From Pedobacter helvus (lineage in GTDB: Bacteria; Bacteroidota; Bacteroidia; Sphingobacteriales; Sphingobacteriaceae), in NCBI RefSeq assembly GCF_005925325.1, contig NZ_SRMP01000005.1:310001-374000 (forward strand): a stretch of DNA of 64,000 nucleotides. The letters run 5' to 3'. A program made the position numbers and the translations under genes. This document shows positions 26,426 through 35,197 of this stretch, one piece after another (within the stretch, counting starts at the first letter, position 1; every line of letters starts with the position of its first letter). The notes under the pieces were generated by a model, which had not been told where the DNA came from, ran no database searches, and worked only from the letters and a program-made list of their open reading frames with translations.

Positions 26426-28378
26426 ATGAATAAACACTCAAAAGTATTATTAGCATTAGGCTTACTTTTAGCCATCTCGGCTGATGTTTTTGCAAAGGTA
26501 AAGCTACCCCAGATTTTTGGAAGCAATATGGTGCTGCAAAGAGATAAACCCATTAGCCTTTGGGGTTGGGCAAATGCAGGCGAAAAGGTTATTGTCAACT
26601 TTAAAGGTGCCGATTATAATACACAAACCAACGAGCAAGGTAGGTGGCAAGTAGAAATGAAAGCATCGCCGGCAGGCGGGCCTTATACTTTAAAAGTTAA
26701 TGAGCTAAATCTAGATAATATACTTTTGGGTGATGTTTTTCTTTGCAGCGGACAAAGTAACATGGCTTTTTTGTTGATGAAAGCAGATGGTGGAGAAAAA
26801 GACATCGCTAATTCGGCTAACGATAATATTAGAGTTTTTAATGTAAATAAAGATATCGAATTTCAGCCATTAGATGATTTGACCAAAAAAACACCTTGGC
26901 AAGTTTCTAGTCCAAAAGCGGTAAACAAGTTTTCGGCGGTGGCTTACTACATGGGGCGTAAATTACAAAAAGAACTAAATGTACCCATCGGTTTAATTAG
27001 CAGTGCTTATGGAGGTACAGTGATCGAAGGTTTCATCAGTGCACCATCATTAGATACCATCCAAAGATTAAAACCAGTTCTTAACCAAATAGGAGATAAA
27101 AATCAAAAACAATACATTACGGCAAAAGTAGCGGAGTTAGAAAAACTACATGGTAAATTAAATCAGTACACCAATACCGACGTACTTTGGGATACCATTA
27201 AGCCTGCTGTCCCGGTTTATTCAAAGGCTTGGGCAACCATGAAATTGCCTACTTTGTGGGAACAGGCGGGTTTGCCAAATGTAGATGGTGTAATTTGGTT
27301 TTATAAAGAACTGAATTTAAACAGTGTCGATATTCAAAAAGATGCCTTTTTAAGTCTGGGCAGAATTGCAGATCAAAGTGTGGTATTCTTTAACGATGTG
27401 AAATTAGGTTCATCACCAGATAGTAGAGACTTAATTAGAGAATTTACGTTGCCGAAAGATTTGCTAAAAGTAGGAACAAATAAAATTTTAGTTCGCGTAG
27501 CGAATAAAGGCAGAAATGGTGGTATCTGGGGCCCACAAAGTAAAATGTTCTTCAAAGCTGGTAGTAATAAGGTAGCGATTGATGGAGATTGGGCTTATAA
27601 AATTCAGGAGATAAATATTGCTGTGCATCCAAATGACGTTTCTTCATCCATCTATAACGCAATGATTAACCCGCTAAAAAGTTTGCAATACAAAGCGGTG
27701 ATCTGGTATCAAGGAGAAAGCAACGCTAACTCTAACTGGGCAGATGAATATGAAGGTTTGTTGAAAAACCTAATCAAAGATTGGAGAAAGAATTTCAACC
27801 AACCACAATTGCCTTTTGTGATTGTACAATTGCCAAATTATAAGAAAGTATCAACAGCGCCAGAAGTAAATGCTACTTGGGCATTGTTAAGAGAAGGGCA
27901 GGACAAAGCTTCCCGCCAAGCTAATGTGGGTTTGGTAAATATTATCGATTTGGGTTTGGCAAATGATATTCATCCGACAGATAAATTTCCAGTAGGTGAA
28001 CGTGTAGCAGCTAAAGTAGAACAATTAGTTTACGGACAAAAGGTAGCTGCTGATGGACCTATTTTCAAATCGATGAAAATTCAGGGTGGAAAGGCTATCG
28101 TTTCGTTTGATTATGCAGAAGGTTTAACTGCCAATAAAAATGCACAACGGTCTAACTTTATCATTGCTGGAAAAGATAAAAAGTTTGTTTGGGCGCAAGC
28201 TAAGGTTGTTGGTAATACAGTTGAGGTTTGGAGTGATGAAGTAAAAGAGCCAGTTGCGGTGCGCTATGCCTGGGCAGATAATCCAGGTGATAATTACCTG
28301 TCGAATGCCTCAAATTTACCAGCGAGGCCTTTTAGAACAGATAATTGGAAGATCGATTTAGAAGTAATTCCAAGATAA
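26426..28378 (+). CDS. SASA-type (sialate O-acetylesterase-like) carbohydrate esterase
   Basis: A 650-residue exported SGNH-type esterase. The signal peptide ends near ADVFAK. The nucleophile block is FLCSGQSNMAF near residue 110, and VIWYQGESNANSNW lies near residue 430. The catalytic Asp-His is in LANDIHPTDKFP near residue 515. A beta-galactosidase-like jelly-roll insert (from about 270) and a C-terminal beta domain are typical. I choose ATG 26426, since the frame's TTG at 26396 precedes an implausible N-terminus. In this locus it could remove acetyl groups from O-acetylated mannuronate; that substrate is inferred. Confidence 0.87.
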   Translation: MNKHSKVLLALGLLLAISADVFAKVKLPQIFGSNMVLQRDKPISLWGWANAGEKVIVNFKGADYNTQTNEQGRWQVEMKASPAGGPYTLKVNELNLDNILLGDVFLCSGQSNMAFLLMKADGGEKDIANSANDNIRVFNVNKDIEFQPLDDLTKKTPWQVSSPKAVNKFSAVAYYMGRKLQKELNVPIGLISSAYGGTVIEGFISAPSLDTIQRLKPVLNQIGDKNQKQYITAKVAELEKLHGKLNQYTNTDVLWDTIKPAVPVYSKAWATMKLPTLWEQAGLPNVDGVIWFYKELNLNSVDIQKDAFLSLGRIADQSVVFFNDVKLGSSPDSRDLIREFTLPKDLLKVGTNKILVRVANKGRNGGIWGPQSKMFFKAGSNKVAIDGDWAYKIQEINIAVHPNDVSSSIYNAMINPLKSLQYKAVIWYQGESNANSNWADEYEGLLKNLIKDWRKNFNQPQLPFVIVQLPNYKKVSTAPEVNATWALLREGQDKASRQANVGLVNIIDLGLANDIHPTDKFPVGERVAAKVEQLVYGQKVAADGPIFKSMKIQGGKAIVSFDYAEGLTANKNAQRSNFIIAGKDKKFVWAQAKVVGNTVEVWSDEVKEPVAVRYAWADNPGDNYLSNASNLPARPFRTDNWKIDLEVIPR

Positions 28379-28423
28379 ATTCATTTAATTTTGAAATAAA
28401 TTTTAAATACCCAATTGAATGAT

Positions 28424-28455
28424 TATTTTTGGTAAACCAATTAATTGGTCGACCA
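28424..28455 (+). promoter_or_regulatory. -7 element with double TGGTnnACCA operator (gntR autoregulation)
   Basis: TATTTTTG (28424-28431) runs into TGGTAAACCA (28430-28439), followed by TGGTCGACCA (28446-28455), 16 bp apart. The -7/operator overlap is exactly 2 bp, as at the two other sites. The element ends 16 bp before the gntR ATG, which fits negative autoregulation of the catabolic operon. A clear -33 TTG at the usual distance is not seen. Confidence 0.8.
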
Positions 28456-28471
28456 AATAGAAAACGAAGGA

Positions 28472-29215
28472 ATGAAATCATTAATAGAAAATATCACAGC
28501 TATACAAGTTGAGTCGCCTGTTGACAAAATTATTGGTCAATTAAAGCAATTGATTGTTTCTGGTCAGTTAAAGCCGGGAGATAGATTGCCGGCAGAAAGA
28601 GTGCTTTCTGAACGTTTTGGTGTGGGCAGAAGCTACATCCGCGAAGCGATTTTAAAACTAGAATTTTATGGATTGCTAAGAACTAACCCACAAAGTGGTA
28701 CGTATGTGGCTGGTTTAAGCATCAACGTAATTGATAATATTATTTCGGATATCATCAAGTTTAACAAAGATGATTTTAATGCGTTGATAGAAGCTCGTTA
28801 TCATCTAGAATTAAACGCAGTTAAGTTGGCTGCTGAGCGTAGAACTGATGAGGATTTAGAGAGCATCAAATCTGCGATGGAAGACTATGAGAAAAAAGCT
28901 AGTACAGGTGGCGATGCAGTAGAAGAGGATATGGTTTTTCATATCAAAGTGGCAAAAGCTACTAAAAATTCGGTAATCGAATCAATGATTTTGATTTTAG
29001 TTCCTGACTTGATTAAAAACATTGTACAGAACAAAATATGTGGAGATAATAGGGCTAAAACAGCGATAGAAGAACATAGAAAGATTTATGCAGCTATCGA
29101 ATCGCAAGATATGGCTAAAGCTGAAGAAGCAATGGCTAGTCACCTTGATGAGATATGGCAAATTAGTAAGGCAGGTTTTGCTGCACAAAATATAATCAAC
29201 GAAGCAGAAGTATAA
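28472..29215 (+). CDS. FadR-subfamily GntR regulator of the alginate locus
   Basis: A 247-residue transcription factor. The N-terminal winged helix has the GntR signature LKPGDRLPAERVLSERFGVGRSYIREAILKLE in two adjacent halves near residues 30-60. The C-terminal helical FCD domain has candidate metal ligands in EDMVFHIK, EEHRKIY and ASHLDEIW. FCD domains commonly bind organic acids, so a DEH- or KDG-type inducer is plausible. ATG 28472 is preferred because an in-frame TTG at 28445 lies inside the operator. It heads a seven-gene unit to 35950. Confidence 0.9.
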   Translation: MKSLIENITAIQVESPVDKIIGQLKQLIVSGQLKPGDRLPAERVLSERFGVGRSYIREAILKLEFYGLLRTNPQSGTYVAGLSINVIDNIISDIIKFNKDDFNALIEARYHLELNAVKLAAERRTDEDLESIKSAMEDYEKKASTGGDAVEEDMVFHIKVAKATKNSVIESMILILVPDLIKNIVQNKICGDNRAKTAIEEHRKIYAAIESQDMAKAEEAMASHLDEIWQISKAGFAAQNIINEAEV

Positions 29216-29268
29216 TTCGAGAAAATAGGGCAACCCTAGCTTAATCAATTAAATATAAATTCAAGCGT

Positions 29269-31401
29269 ATGAACTACTTAAAAAAAGTGGTATTAGTATC
29301 TTTTTGTGCCTTTTTTAGCGTGTCGTTAATGGCACAAACACATCCAAGTCTGATGCTTACCAAGGCAAATGTGGCGGCTGTGAGAAAAGGTGTGGCTACT
29401 TATCCGCTTTTACGTCAATCTTATCAAACTGTTAAAAATGCAGCCGATAAAGCCTTGGCAGAACCTATAGTAGTGCCTGTGCCTAAAGATGGCGGCGGCG
29501 GTTATACCCACGAACAGCACAAGAAAAACTACAGTAATATGCTTAGCGCTGCTACTGCTTATCAAATATCTGGAGAAAAGAAATATGCAGATTACGTGAA
29601 AAATGTACTGCTTAATTACGCTTCGCAATACGAGAAATGGCCTTTGCATCCTAAAAGAAAAAGTGAGGATGATGGCGGTCGTATTTTTTGGCAAAGCTTA
29701 AACGACTTTGTATGGCAAATTTATACCATACAAGCATATGATTTGGTTTATGACGGTTTACCTGCTGCTGACAGGAAAACCATTGAAGAGAAATTGTTCG
29801 TACCTATTTTAAAGTTCTTTACTGAAGATAGGTACGAGGTCTTCAACAAAATCCACAATCATGGTACTTGGAATTTAGCTGCGGTAGGTATTACTGGCTA
29901 TGTATTGAACAAAAAAGAATACGTAGAAACTGCTATCAAAGGTTCTAATAAGGATGGAAAAACTGGCTATTTGGCGCAGATCGATCAGTTGTTTTCTCCA
30001 GATGGTTATTACATGGAAGGTCCATACTATCAGCGTTATGCGTTATTGCCATTCGTGTTATTTGCAAAGGCGATTAACAACTACGAGCCATCACGTAAAA
30101 TTTTCGAATACCGCGATAAGTTGCTTTCAAAGGCTATCCAAACTTCCTTACAAACTTCTTATACCGATAAAACTTTCTTCCCCATTAACGACGCGATCAA
30201 GGACAAAACCTATGAATCTATTGAGCTGGTTTACGGTGTAGATTTAGCATACGCTGATATTAAACCAGAAGTTGATTTGTTGGATATCGCTAAACAGCAA
30301 AATCGCGTCATCGTTTCTGATGCAGGTTTAAAAGTGGCTGCAGATTTGGCTGCGGGTAAGGCAGTGCCTTTCAAATATCAAACTTTGTTTATTAAAGATG
30401 GTGCAAAAGGAGAAGATGGCGGTTTAGGTATTTTACGTAGCGGCCCGAATACAGACCAACAAACAGTGTTAGTGAAAGCTGCTTCGCAAGGAATGGGACA
30501 CGGTCACTTTGATAGATTAGGTTTGTTATTCTACGATAACACCACAGAAATTTTTCCAGATTACGGTGCTGCAAGGTTCTTAAATATCGATACTAAAAAT
30601 GGTGGGGGTTATTTGCCAGAGAACAATACTTATGCAAAGCAAACCGTAGCTCACAATGCCTTGGTGGTAGATCAAACTTCTCATTTCGATGCAAAAGTTG
30701 GTCCGGCAGATAAAACCAGCCCAAGCTTACTGTACTTCTCTAACCAGCCTAACTTAAAAGTGGTAAGTGCCAAAGAAGCTAAAGCTTATGCTGACGTAAC
30801 GATGGTGAGAACATCTGCATTGGTAAAAGTTGATGGTTTAGAAAAACCATTGCTAATTGATGTGATGCAGGCGCAAGCTACTAAAAAACATCAATACGAT
30901 TTACCTTTTTGGTACAAAGGTCAGTTGGTTAACACTTCATTTCCTGTAAAAGCAAAAGCTGATGGATTGAGTGCTTTGGGGACCAAAAATGGTTACCAGC
31001 ACCTTTGGTTAAATGCAAGCAATAAGTTAGAAGATAAGAGCGGATTGGTGGGTTTGTTGAACAAAAATCGTTTCTACACCACTCACTTTGTTTCGGACAA
31101 TCCTTTAGAAGTGAAACTGATTTCTATTGGTGCTAACGATCCAGAAATGAATTTGGTAGATGGCAAAGCATTTATGTTGAGCAGCAGCGGTCAAAATCAA
31201 ACTTTTGCGAGCATTACCGAAACTCATGGTGGTACAGATCCAATCAACGAAACGGTATCGTCGGCATTGCCATCAATTAGCGAGTTAAAGATTGTGAAAT
31301 CTGATGCGCAACAAACGGTGATCAGCTTCAAATTAAACGGTAAAACCTATACGTATCAAATTAACTATACAGATAAACAGAATTATATTTCTTTTAAATA
31401 G
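29269..31401 (+). CDS. Oligoalginate lyase, PL17
   Basis: A 710-residue exo-type lyase that cuts alginate oligomers to unsaturated monouronate. The signal peptide ends near SLMAQ. The N-terminal alpha/alpha barrel carries FNKIHNHGTW (N197, H198) and GYYMEGPYYQRYA (Y254). The C-terminal heparinase II/III-like beta-sheet carries GMGHGHFDRLGLLFY. From memory, N201 and Y258 are the catalytic pair of Alg17C; the spacing here is identical. Periplasmic location is likely, just before KdgF. It is the strongest single marker that the locus handles alginate. Confidence 0.94.
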   Translation: MNYLKKVVLVSFCAFFSVSLMAQTHPSLMLTKANVAAVRKGVATYPLLRQSYQTVKNAADKALAEPIVVPVPKDGGGGYTHEQHKKNYSNMLSAATAYQISGEKKYADYVKNVLLNYASQYEKWPLHPKRKSEDDGGRIFWQSLNDFVWQIYTIQAYDLVYDGLPAADRKTIEEKLFVPILKFFTEDRYEVFNKIHNHGTWNLAAVGITGYVLNKKEYVETAIKGSNKDGKTGYLAQIDQLFSPDGYYMEGPYYQRYALLPFVLFAKAINNYEPSRKIFEYRDKLLSKAIQTSLQTSYTDKTFFPINDAIKDKTYESIELVYGVDLAYADIKPEVDLLDIAKQQNRVIVSDAGLKVAADLAAGKAVPFKYQTLFIKDGAKGEDGGLGILRSGPNTDQQTVLVKAASQGMGHGHFDRLGLLFYDNTTEIFPDYGAARFLNIDTKNGGGYLPENNTYAKQTVAHNALVVDQTSHFDAKVGPADKTSPSLLYFSNQPNLKVVSAKEAKAYADVTMVRTSALVKVDGLEKPLLIDVMQAQATKKHQYDLPFWYKGQLVNTSFPVKAKADGLSALGTKNGYQHLWLNASNKLEDKSGLVGLLNKNRFYTTHFVSDNPLEVKLISIGANDPEMNLVDGKAFMLSSSGQNQTFASITETHGGTDPINETVSSALPSISELKIVKSDAQQTVISFKLNGKTYTYQINYTDKQNYISFK

Positions 31402-31471
31402 GGGAGAGGGATTAGTGGCTAGGTATCAGTTAACCGATTTAAACAATTAAGCAATTAAACAATATTAAGAT

Positions 31472-31807
31472 ATGCAAAGCGAATTATTTCAAATAGAGAC
31501 AGAAACAACTTGGGAAGACTTAGGTAACGGTGTACAACGTAAAATTTATGGTTACGATGATCAAATTATGTTGGTAAAAGCGAAGTTCGAAGCGGGAGCT
31601 GTTGGTCCATTGCACGAGCACTATCACGTACAAGTTACTTACGTAGAAAGTGGTGTTTTCGAAATGACAATCGGTGATGAGAAAAAAATCATTAGAAAAG
31701 GTGATGGTTACTACGTGCCACCTCATGCTGTACATGGTTGTGTATGTGTAGAGCCAGGGGTGTTAATCGATGTTTTTGCTCCACACAGAGAAGATTTTAT
31801 AAAGTAA
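31472..31807 (+). CDS. kdgF: KdgF-like cupin, unsaturated uronate ring-opening enzyme
   Basis: A 111-residue single-domain cupin. KdgF converts the 4,5-unsaturated monouronate released by lyases to linear 4-deoxy-L-erythro-5-hexoseulose uronate (DEH). The metal-binding set is visible: H48, H50, Q54 in LHEHYHVQ and H88 in AVHGC. There is no signal peptide, so it is cytoplasmic. It lies between the PL17 lyase and the transporter genes, matching its order in known alginate loci. Confidence 0.9.
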   Translation: MQSELFQIETETTWEDLGNGVQRKIYGYDDQIMLVKAKFEAGAVGPLHEHYHVQVTYVESGVFEMTIGDEKKIIRKGDGYYVPPHAVHGCVCVEPGVLIDVFAPHREDFIK

Positions 31808-31823
31808 AACGCTTTGAAAATAA

Positions 31824-31878
31824 TGCCCCGCCCTTTGGGCACCCCTCTGGAAGAGGGGGTGGTTAAAACCGGGGTGTT
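31824..31878. repeat. Intergenic repeat, CCCTCTG/CAGAGGG class, inside the operon
   Basis: A G/C-rich patch with GCCCCGCCCTTTGGGC and CACCCCTCT...AGAGGGGGTG hairpins, then a partial return copy ACCGGGGTG. The related element at 47988-48090 has the same layout. It lies in the 111-bp gap between kdgF and the hydrolase gene and could affect read-through. Confidence 0.6.
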
Positions 31879-31918
31879 TAATAATCATAACAGATTCATC
31901 AAAAACAATTTATAAAAG

Positions 31919-32785
31919 ATGAAAAAATTAATCATAAGCTGCTTTTTAATAGCGGCAGTGAGTTTTGCTCAAGCACAAGATACCGAGGTGAAGAAAGTTG
32001 CTTATCCAACAGGCTTTTCTGAGCAATTGAATGTGGTTTACACTAAAGTTGGCGACTGGGAAGGTAAGATGGATTTGTATTTGCCGCCAAAAGAAAAAGG
32101 ACCATCGCCAATTGTAATCAACATTCATGGAGGTGGTTTCAATAAAGGAAATAAGGAATCGCAAACCAGCTTTAATTCTTTCTTTAAGAATGGTTATGCC
32201 GTAGCAAACATTGCTTACCGTTTGGTTCAAGTTGCTCCAGCGCCAGCTGCGGTAGAAGATACACGTTGTGCTTTAATCTATTTGATCAAAAACGCTAAGG
32301 CATTAAACATCGACCCAAATAAAATTGTGATCATGGGCGGTTCTGCTGGCGGTCACTTGGCTTTAATGGGCGGTTTGTTAGGTAACGACACTAAGTTTGA
32401 CGGCAACTGCCCGGGCGTAAAAGATGTAAAAGTAGCAGCTATTATTGATAAATACGGAATTACTCACTTGGGTAATTGGGCAAGTTCTTCGGCTGCTAGA
32501 TGGTTAGGAGATAAAGCGAAGGACCAAAAATTTATAGAGTCGGTTTCTCCATTGTATCAGGTTAAAAAAACAAGCCCGCCGGTATTTATTGTACATGGTG
32601 ATGCTGATCCAGTAGTTGCATATCAACAATCGGTAGACTTGAAGAAAAAATTAGATGAATTCGGTATCAAAAACGAATTTATGACGGTAGAAGGTGGCGA
32701 ACATGGTAAGTTCCCTAAAGACAAAAACTCTGAGTTGAATGCTGCCATCATGAATTTTCTAAAAGGATTAGGTATTCATAAATAG
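31919..32785 (+). CDS. Exported alpha/beta-hydrolase (esterase-like)
   Basis: A 288-residue hydrolase of the esterase/lipase superfamily with a signal peptide ending near SFAQAQ. It has the oxyanion motif NIHGGGFNKGN near residue 67, the nucleophile elbow GGSAGG near residue 142, an Asp in VHGDADPVV near residue 228 and the final His in GGEHGKF. That is a complete Ser-Asp-His set. It may deacetylate glycans or oligomers in this operon. The exact substrate is not shown. It lies 12 bp before the beta-helix gene. Confidence 0.85.
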   Translation: MKKLIISCFLIAAVSFAQAQDTEVKKVAYPTGFSEQLNVVYTKVGDWEGKMDLYLPPKEKGPSPIVINIHGGGFNKGNKESQTSFNSFFKNGYAVANIAYRLVQVAPAPAAVEDTRCALIYLIKNAKALNIDPNKIVIMGGSAGGHLALMGGLLGNDTKFDGNCPGVKDVKVAAIIDKYGITHLGNWASSSAARWLGDKAKDQKFIESVSPLYQVKKTSPPVFIVHGDADPVVAYQQSVDLKKKLDEFGIKNEFMTVEGGEHGKFPKDKNSELNAAIMNFLKGLGIHK

Positions 32786-32797
32786 GCTTAGGCTTAA

Positions 32798-33814
32798 ATG
32801 AAAAAGATCTTCAATATATATTTGGTTATGGCTGCTATTGCTATCTCAACATTTGGGGTGGGATATGCAATACAGCCTTTTTTAACATCATCAAAACCAA
32901 TTATTGTAACGAATAGCAGTCAGCTGAAGAACGCTTTGGCTACCGCTAAACCTGGGGATTCTATCATTTTAAAAGACGGTGTTTACGAAGGCAAATTTAT
33001 CATTGAGGCGAATGCTAGTGGTACAAAAAATCAACCTGTTGTGCTTATCGGAAGTAGAAATGCAATTTTAGATGGTGGCAGTACGGAAACAGGTTATGTT
33101 TTATCCTTGAAGGCTAGTTATTGGAAACTGAAAGGTTTTACAGTACAAAACGGCTTGAAAGGTATTGTATCCGACGGTGCAAATTACAATGTGATTGATG
33201 GCGTTTTCGTCACTCAATTAGGGGAAGAAGGAATTCATTTCAGAACTTTTAGCAAACATAACGTCGTTAAAAACTCGGAAGTAACCCATACAGGGAAAAA
33301 ACGTCCAGGTTATGGCGAAGCGATTTATATCGGCTCTGCTTATAGCAATTGGGCTAAATACACCAATGGCGAACCAGACAAATGCGACTCTAACCAAGTG
33401 TTGAATAACAAGCTCGGGCCATACGTAACAGCGGAATGTATTGATGTGAAAGAGGGCACAACTGGAGGAATCATTAGAGGGAATACTTTCGAAGCAAAAG
33501 GAATTACTGGAGAAAATAGCGGAGATAGCTGGATTGACATTAAAGGAAATCATTATCTGATTGAAAACAACACTGGATACAATACTCAACCTTCAGTTTT
33601 AAAAGATGGATATCAAGTGAATTGTGCTTACGAAGGTTGGGGTTCTTATAACAAGTTTAAAAATAACATCAGTAATGTAAATGCTGATGGTTACGGGATA
33701 AATATCAAGCTTAAAAGTAGTAAGGGAGAAGTGGTAGGAAATGAGGTTTATACTGATAATAAAGTGATAAATGCTGAAAAAGGCATTACCAATATCGAAC
33801 TGAAAAAAAATTAA
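32798..33814 (+). CDS. Exported right-handed beta-helix protein, possible lyase of unassigned family
   Basis: A 338-residue protein with an N-terminal membrane/signal segment (residues 5-25). The beta-helix starts with NSSQLKNALATAKPGDSI and ILKDGVYEGKF, a beginning shared with PL6 lyases and related families. The interior has GEAIYIGSAYSNW, ECIDVKEGTTGGIIRGNTF and GDSWIDIKGN, Asp/Glu/Lys-rich rungs suited to a metal-dependent lyase site. It lacks the PL6 NGGET and RHG motifs. It sits 3 bp before the uronate transporter gene. Lyase or epimerase activity are both possible; I cannot assign a family. Confidence 0.75.
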   Translation: MKKIFNIYLVMAAIAISTFGVGYAIQPFLTSSKPIIVTNSSQLKNALATAKPGDSIILKDGVYEGKFIIEANASGTKNQPVVLIGSRNAILDGGSTETGYVLSLKASYWKLKGFTVQNGLKGIVSDGANYNVIDGVFVTQLGEEGIHFRTFSKHNVVKNSEVTHTGKKRPGYGEAIYIGSAYSNWAKYTNGEPDKCDSNQVLNNKLGPYVTAECIDVKEGTTGGIIRGNTFEAKGITGENSGDSWIDIKGNHYLIENNTGYNTQPSVLKDGYQVNCAYEGWGSYNKFKNNISNVNADGYGINIKLKSSKGEVVGNEVYTDNKVINAEKGITNIELKKN

Positions 33815-33817
33815 AAT

Positions 33818-35098
33818 ATGAAAGTAAAAGGCTTAAGGTGGTGGATCATTGCGCTTATTGGATTGGCGACCGTAATCAATTATGTTGATAGGAGTGCTAT
33901 TAATATTCTTTGGCCGTATATCTATAAAGAATTTGGGATTGCCGATGTAGATAGCAAAAATGCCTTGGCGTTGATTACTACATTCTTTATGATTGCTTAT
34001 GCATTAGGACAAACTTTTACTGGTAAACTGATGGATGCGATTGGTACCCGTTTAGGAATGACCATTTCCATCATTGGATGGAGTATTTCTATTGCCTTAC
34101 ATGCTTTTGCTAAATCATTATTGTCGTTCAATATTTTTAGGTTCATGTTGGGTTTTAGCGAAGCTGGAAACTGGCCTGGCGCAACTAAAAGTAATGCAGA
34201 GTGGTTTCCTGCAAAGGAAAGAGGAATTGCGCAAGGTATTTTTGGTGCTGGAGCATCTTTAGGCTCGGTGGTTTCTGCACCTATCATTGCTGCGCTTTAC
34301 CTTATTTTCGGTTGGAAAATGACCTTCGTTTTAATCGCAGTTTTAGGTTTAATCTGGATTATTCCTTGGTTATATATCAACAAAGCTACGCCAGATAAAC
34401 ACCCTTGGATTACCGAAGAAGAGCGTGCCCATATTTTAGCGAAACCAGAAATTAAGGAAGTAGAAACTACAGTTGAAGAAGCACCTGCATTAACCTGGAA
34501 AGAGCTGTTGAAAATTAGAAATACTTGGGGCATCATCACCGGAAGGTTCTTTATCGATCCAGTTTGGTGGTTATTTGTGACTTGGCTGCCAACTTTTTTG
34601 AAAGAGCAATTCATGTTCGATATCAAACAAATTGGTGCTTTCACTTGGGTACCTTATCTATTTGCAGCTATTGGAAGTTTGGTTGGAGGTTATCATGCTT
34701 CGGTTCAAATTAAAAAAGGAGTTGCTGCAGCAAAGGCTCGTAAAAATGCCATTGCGGTAGGTAGCGTAATCATGTTGGCAGCATTGGTAGTTATCGTTTA
34801 TCAATTGGACAGCTTAAAAGATACCCCAATGTTTGCCATGGTGCTAATTGGTTGTACTTTATTCGGCTTTCAATATCTCATCGGCAACATCCAAACTTTA
34901 CCTAGCGATTATTTCAACGGTAAAAACGTAGGAACCGTTGCCGGAATGGGCGGTACGGCAGCCGTTGCAGGTACCTTATTAACTACTTGGGCAGTTCCTG
35001 TAATTACACAAACGAGTTATGTATCATTCTTTGTATTGGCCGCAGTTTTAGTGCCAGTATCATGGTTGTGTATCAAATACATATCATCGAAAAAATAA
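33818..35098 (+). CDS. MFS transporter of the hexuronate (anion:cation symporter) type
   Basis: A 426-residue inner-membrane transporter with about 12 helices. The N-terminal motif VINYVDRSAINILWPYI is typical of the ExuT/ACS family, as are GKLMDAIGTRLG in loop 2-3 and GFSEAGNWPGATKSNAEWFPAKERGIAQGIF in helices 4-5 (read in two parts). A central cytoplasmic loop near residue 210-225 is charged. In this operon the likely cargo is the lyase product, unsaturated uronate or DEH. The next gene is the SDR, after 99 bp. Confidence 0.9.
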   Translation: MKVKGLRWWIIALIGLATVINYVDRSAINILWPYIYKEFGIADVDSKNALALITTFFMIAYALGQTFTGKLMDAIGTRLGMTISIIGWSISIALHAFAKSLLSFNIFRFMLGFSEAGNWPGATKSNAEWFPAKERGIAQGIFGAGASLGSVVSAPIIAALYLIFGWKMTFVLIAVLGLIWIIPWLYINKATPDKHPWITEEERAHILAKPEIKEVETTVEEAPALTWKELLKIRNTWGIITGRFFIDPVWWLFVTWLPTFLKEQFMFDIKQIGAFTWVPYLFAAIGSLVGGYHASVQIKKGVAAAKARKNAIAVGSVIMLAALVVIVYQLDSLKDTPMFAMVLIGCTLFGFQYLIGNIQTLPSDYFNGKNVGTVAGMGGTAAVAGTLLTTWAVPVITQTSYVSFFVLAAVLVPVSWLCIKYISSKK

Positions 35099-35197
35099 TA
35101 TGCAGTTTGGTTGAGACACAGAAAATAGCTATCGGTGGAGTGGCAATCATTGATAAAATTAAAAGACTTATAAAAAAAATTAAATAACAATAGGATT

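Noticed and set aside
28445..28471. TTG start for the GntR regulator, nine codons upstream
   Set aside because: The TTG falls inside the TGGTnnACCA operator and right after the -7 box, so it would not be within the mRNA or would lack a leader; ATG 28472 fits better.
31472..31807. Cupin as a transcription regulator or isomerase
   Set aside because: It has no DNA-binding domain, and the His/His/Gln/His set plus its position after PL17 fit KdgF.
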